From positions 310,001 through 374,000 of the forward strand of contig JAUIRK010000293.1 in NCBI GenBank assembly GCA_030549495.1: a DNA stretch of 64,000 bases, written 5' to 3'. Shown here piece by piece: positions 63,736 through 64,000 of this stretch (positions within the stretch are counted from its first letter, which is position 1; each line of letters opens with the position of its first letter). Below the pieces are notes generated by a model. The model saw nothing but the letters and a program-made list of their open reading frames with translations, made no database searches and was not told where the DNA came from. Made by a program: the position numbers and the translations under genes. Origin of the DNA: Nectonema munidae (taxonomy: Eukaryota > Nematomorpha > Nectonematoida > Nectonematidae).

Positions 63736-64000
63736 CTTGTTCTGAGAAGCAAAACTTTTCAAATAATCTTTTAATTCGCTTTGCAAATGGTTGTAATGAA
63801 ATAGAAGTTCTGTCTGTTGCACTTTCTCTAAAGACTTAAAGGCTTGGATGCCTTCATTATAAGAAGACATTTGAGTTGTTTCAGCATTACTATCAACCTT
63901 TTCACAATCATTTTTGTTATCAACAGCATCACAATCATTGTCGGTTAGTAGGAAGCTTAAGGACACATCTGATAACTCTTGAGAGCACTTGGAACATTTA
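63736..64000 (-). CDS. exon of an unidentified protein with a CxxC motif, partial
   Basis: The minus frame is open from the window edge to a donor CAAG|GTAATT at 63736 and ends in phase 0. The visible 88 residues start KCSKCSQELSDVSLSFLL, which may be the first half of a zinc finger. An acidic stretch DNDCDAVDNKNDCEKVD follows, then a helical region with FKSLEKVQQTELLFHYNHL and KDYLKSFASQNK. I do not recognise the family. The gene runs toward lower coordinates, but no next exon was found in the 63.0-63.7 kb interval. The clean frame and donor favour a real host exon over a transposon. Confidence 0.5.

Noticed and set aside
1-64000. CRISPR arrays, bacterial operons, rRNA genes, intact tRNA genes, LTR elements or Polintons
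   Set aside because: None seen. The tRNA-like boxes belong to SINEs, and no LTR-type or capsid-type coding blocks were recognised.

Overview
This is a window of an AT-rich, repeat-dense animal nuclear genome. The three recognisable protein-coding genes are intron-containing and spliced at GT-AG sites. The Argonaute is of the miRNA-type arthropod/vertebrate AGO1 class, and the repeat load is mostly hAT, piggyBac, pogo/Tigger, LINE, Penelope-like and tRNA-derived SINE remnants. Together these suggest an arthropod, possibly a crustacean such as a copepod; the species is an inference and cannot be proved from the sequence. I recognised no LTR retrovirus, Polinton or other capsid-bearing element.

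Layout. (1) 1-5546, minus strand: 3' part of a SAC3/GANP (MCM3AP/Xmas-2-like) gene, two exons seen, running off the left edge. Its 3.8-kb intron holds a roughly 210-bp extra copy of part of its own downstream exon next to a hAT remnant, plus two palindromic elements and a piggyBac-type MITE. (2) 6.5-16.1 kb: transposon territory. An old hAT carries a younger hAT MITE nested in it, followed by a 280-bp hAT MITE, a LINE 3' end, a SINE, and a 2.68-kb hAT element (ZMYM1/DUF4371-type transposase) with a perfect 8-bp target-site duplication. (3) 16821-20658, plus strand: RNPC3, the U11/U12-65K protein of the minor spliceosome, in two exons, with a poly(A) signal. (4) 23192-49605, minus strand: an apparently complete AGO1 coding region except for the extreme N-terminus, in 12 exons whose phases all agree. 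Introns of up to 6 kb are full of repeats, including a degenerate tandem array of about 150-bp units split by a hAT-like insertion, a 32-bp triplet repeat, a Penelope-like fragment and a degraded BED-finger hAT. RNPC3 and AGO1 are convergent, about 2.5 kb apart. (5) 50-63 kb: repeats only, namely further piggyBac MITEs, a degenerate piggyBac transposase with its C-terminal zinc ribbon still readable, SINEs, a LINE reverse-transcriptase remnant and a pogo/Tigger transposase remnant. (6) 63736-64000, minus strand: one exon of an unidentified gene with a CxxC motif, running off the right edge.

The three named genes act in RNA metabolism (mRNA export, minor-class splicing, small-RNA silencing), but nothing in the layout suggests co-regulation. 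The least ordinary observations are the self-exon copy inside the GANP intron and a piggyBac MITE family. Its two subfamilies keep the same interior but carry different termini, each paired with a different 16-bp palindrome or near-palindrome at the same position.
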